A DNA stretch of 64,000 nucleotides, taken from positions 186,001 to 250,000 of the forward strand of contig JAACJP010000015.1 in NCBI GenBank assembly GCA_013368375.1, written 5' to 3'. Each line of letters begins with the position of its first letter. Within the stretch, counting starts at the first letter, position 1. The stretch is from Tricholomella constricta. Its lineage: Eukaryota > Basidiomycota > Agaricomycetes > Agaricales > Lyophyllaceae. Below, piece by piece: positions 61,208 through 64,000 of the stretch. The translations under genes were made by a program, and so were the position numbers. The notes under the pieces are model-generated. The model searched no databases and was not told the DNA's origin. It worked only from the letters and a program-made list of their open reading frames with translations.

Positions 61208-64000
61208 ATGGTGCGGTTGTTCGTCAATTTCCTGGCTCTCGCCATTCTTCCAGCGACCCTCGCAATCACCAGGGTATATAACTTCGATATTATCAACGCT
61301 AAGATCGCCCCCGATGGGTTCACTCGAGAGTGCGTAGCGCCTCTTTGTTGTTGTCTTCTCTGGTCACTGAAAGCGTATCTAGTGCCGTCACAGTCAACGG
61401 AATCTATCCAGGCACCGGTACGCCGTCATAAAGGCATCTAACTATTCAAATATCACTAAACATTGGCACTGTTTAGCTGTCGTTGCAAACAAGGGCGATC
61501 GCTTACAGGTAATCAAATATTCCACACGTTGCTAGGCCCATTTCTGTAACTTCACAAACTATTCTAGATCAGGACCAACAACAAATTGACCAGTCCTGGT
61601 ATGCGGCGGAGCACTTCTATCGTACGTGATGATTCTCGTACATCTGAGCTCTGCCAACGCTGGATTACCTAGCATTGGCATGGTTTCTTCCAAGCTCGAA
61701 CCTCCGGGATGGACGGGCCCTCGTGAGTACTTGCATTGCAATGTGTCGCTGGTGGTGTGCTGATTTGTCCGAAAGGTTTGTGAACCAGGTGCGGATAATT
61801 TGACAAACCCGCATGACATTCCTCATCAATATTCACACAAAAACAGTGCCCTATCGCCCCGTAAGGAGCCCTCTGAATTCATTGCACCCATCAATCTTCT
61901 GACTTTCTCATGCTATAGTAACTCGACTTTCCTTTGTAAAGAAATTTATTGCATGGTCTACTATGTTCCCGCTGACCATCTCTCCAGATGACTTTGATAC
62001 AGCTGGTCAAACTGGGAATTTTTGGTAATGCAGTCATGCTTTTGCAACGTTGCTTTGATCTCACGGCGCCATCGCAGGTATCACTCCCATCTTTCCACAC
62101 AGTACTGTGACGGTTTGCGAGGAGCAATCCCTGTTTACGGTAAATATCGTTTCCCGCGCGTTGGTTCGTGTTACTGATTGGCTCGTAGATCCCCAGGATC
62201 CCTTGGGGCACCTGTATGATGTTGATGATGGTGAGTGCTTTGATTCAACAAGTGGTGTTATGAAGCTCACCTTGCATACCAGCGAGCACTATCATCACCC
62301 TTTCCGACTGGTATGAATTGTTGCTGTGTCTCATGAACATCAGCATTAACCAGAATTCAGGTATCATGAGTTTGCTCCCGAAGTTCAGAAACAGTTTATC
62401 CAATCAGGCGCTTTCCCGTAAGTTTCCTACAACCTCACATCGCTATGCCTGAGCCCATGCCTCGCCGTTAGCATCCCTGATTCCTGTTTGATTAACGGTG
62501 CTGGCCGTTACAACGGAGGGCCCCTCGTCCCCTATTCTGTTGTGAATGTTGAACAAGGAAAGCGCTACAGGTGAGACAGTTTGCCTATTCATCGCTTCGC
62601 GATATAACCAGGCTCCATGACAGGTTCCGCGTTTTCTCCTTATCCTGTCGGCCTTTCTTCACTTTCTCCGTTGACGGTCACAACATGGGTACTCTATTTC
62701 TCATCGTAAAAAGATTCTGCCTGACTAAAACTTATAAGATATCATGGAGTTCGACGGCATCGAGCACAATCCGGTCCCGGCTCAAAATTTCGATATCTTT
62801 GCAGGTAAGCAAGTTTCTTTTGGAACTCTGAAGTTAGCTTGATTGCTTTCCCAAGCCCAACGTGTTTCCTTCATTCTTAACGCCAATCAAACTGTTGGTA
62901 ATTACTGGATCCGCGCCTTGTATGTTATAATTTCCCTTCATCAGAGAATGTCCCTGATGCCCTCTTTCTAGCCCCACTGGAGGAGACCCGGCTGGAAACC
63001 CCAACTGTGAATTAACTGCATCACCATGAAGACATTGTACTGATATGCGCGCCATAGACAACCCCGACCTTACCCTCGCAGTCCTCCGCTACAAAGGGGC
63101 ACCCGCTGTTGAGCCTACTACTGTCAATACTCCCGGTCATAAACTTATTGAAGGCGACATGCATGTGAGTTCTTGTCGGATCCATTTACCAACTTCGGCC
63201 CATCAGTTTGCTGATACCCCGTAACTACAGCCCATTGAGGAGCCTGGAAAGGTAAGAAGCAATCCATTTGATTTGTCCCGAATTACCCCTTATCGCTCTC
63301 CTCATAGCTCGGAAGTGGACCCGCGGACGTCGCAATCACGCTCAACATTGGTCAGGTGAGAATTTTTCTATATTTGCAAAATTATAAGCATATTGATTTT
63401 GCTACGCAAAGCCGAACCCACCTTTCTTCGACATCAACGGCATCTCGTACCTTTCGCCTCCTCTGCCCGTTTTGCTTCAACTTCTCAGTGGTGCCAAAAC
63501 TCCTCAAGATCTCATACCCTCGGTAAGATCAGATCGTTCAAAACATTGGCACACAAGGCTAACCTAATTCCAGGAACAAGTAGGCTTTCATCCTCTCAGT
63601 AGATTCTAGATTGCGCTAAAGACATGCGGAAAGGTTTTCATCTTGCCGCCCAACAAGCTCATAGAAATATCGATCCCAGGAACAGGATGTGAGTTCACTT
63701 ATGATGTCGACAAGCATTCATCGCTGATCTTAAACCTATCCAGTCCATCCCTTCCACTGTGCGTAAATTTGGACGAGAACCTTGAAAAGATTTCTGACAC
63801 GATATTCAAGTGCACGGCCACGCGTTCGACCTTGTCCGCCCCTCTAACGCTGACGAACTCAACTTCGTCAACCCGCCAAGGCGAGATGTAGCTGCTGGTA
63901 TGTTCTATATCAGAAGGAACCTTGCATATTGTCTAATTGCCGCTCATTCTAAGTCGCTGGTGGAAACATGACCTTCCGATTCTTCAGCGTATGTGCATCT
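61208..64000 (+). CDS. lcc: Laccase (multicopper oxidase), copy 2, partial at window edge
   Basis: Identical exon structure to copy 1, shifted by 54211, through the end of exon 27 (63988). The window ends in the next intron, so the last three exons, including HCHIDWHLEVGL, are not visible. HWHG, WYHSH and HPFHLHGH are present. Only about three single-base differences from copy 1 were found over about 2.8 kb: two in introns (near 7196 and 7331 of copy 1) and one silent change in a Phe codon (63823-63828 region). The visible 459 residues are the same in both copies. Confidence 0.95.

Larger units (their letters stand above)
58318..64000. repeat. Segmental duplication, copy 2 (matches 3842-9789)
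   Basis: Direct-orientation copy containing HsbA, spacer and laccase up to the window end. It lacks the solo LTR present in copy 1. Together with the upstream hydrophobin remnant it suggests the ancestral block was hydrophobin, HsbA, laccase. Confidence 0.95.

Overview
The window reads as nuclear DNA of a mushroom-forming basidiomycete (Agaricomycetes). The host genes carry many short GT-AG introns of about 50 bases. They encode a secreted multicopper oxidase (laccase), a HsbA-type hydrophobic surface-binding protein and a class I hydrophobin remnant. Most of the rest is transposon types typical of mushrooms: KDZ and Plavaka DNA transposons, chromodomain Ty3/Gypsy, Ty1/Copia and a Tad1-like LINE. 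No rRNA, intact tRNA, CRISPR or bacterial-type feature was seen.

Layout. Positions 1-3841 hold the 5' part of an intact-looking LINE on the minus strand, running off the left edge. Positions 3842-10114 are a host block: HsbA gene (minus) and a 30-exon laccase gene (plus), with a solo LTR upstream. Positions 10988-11776 hold a small deletion derivative of a Plavaka transposon. Positions 12079-14095 hold unrecognised gene pieces. Positions 14225-15712 are an array of about 30 copies of a TGATGCATCA-like palindrome. Positions 15941-31218 are one CxC2/KDZ transposase gene (minus), split by a Gypsy element (17417-29014) that itself contains a Copia element (21119-26432). The KDZ gene has a divergent companion gene at 31405-32125. 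Positions 33023-35756 hold two divergent multi-exon genes, one with a RNase H1 N-terminal (viroplasmin) domain. Positions 35757-46060 are a 5'-truncated, broken second LINE, with a second Copia (40775-45344) inside it. Positions 46154-51583 are a degraded Plavaka transposase interrupted by a TIR element (48513-50899) that carries host gene fragments, one resembling the cohesin loader MAU2/SCC4. Positions 51584-57973 are a complete-looking Plavaka transposon with transposase and a divergent accessory gene. Positions 58020-58314 are a hydrophobin remnant. Positions 58318-64000 are a second copy of the HsbA-laccase block, cut by the right edge.

How it fits together. The host block (hydrophobin, HsbA, laccase) was duplicated, and the roughly 48 kb between the copies is now mostly transposons. 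The two laccase copies are nearly identical from just upstream of the start codon, introns included, while the sequence further upstream differs by several percent. That points to gene conversion or selective homogenisation of the gene body. Nesting and LTR divergence order the insertions: KDZ first, Gypsy (LTRs about 3% apart) next, then the Copia inside it (1 difference between LTRs).

The most unusual items are the TIR element carrying intron-bearing host gene fragments, the palindrome array beside the KDZ gene, the three TIR elements sharing CATCAG ends and 2-bp target duplications, and the Gypsy element with a predicted self-primer.
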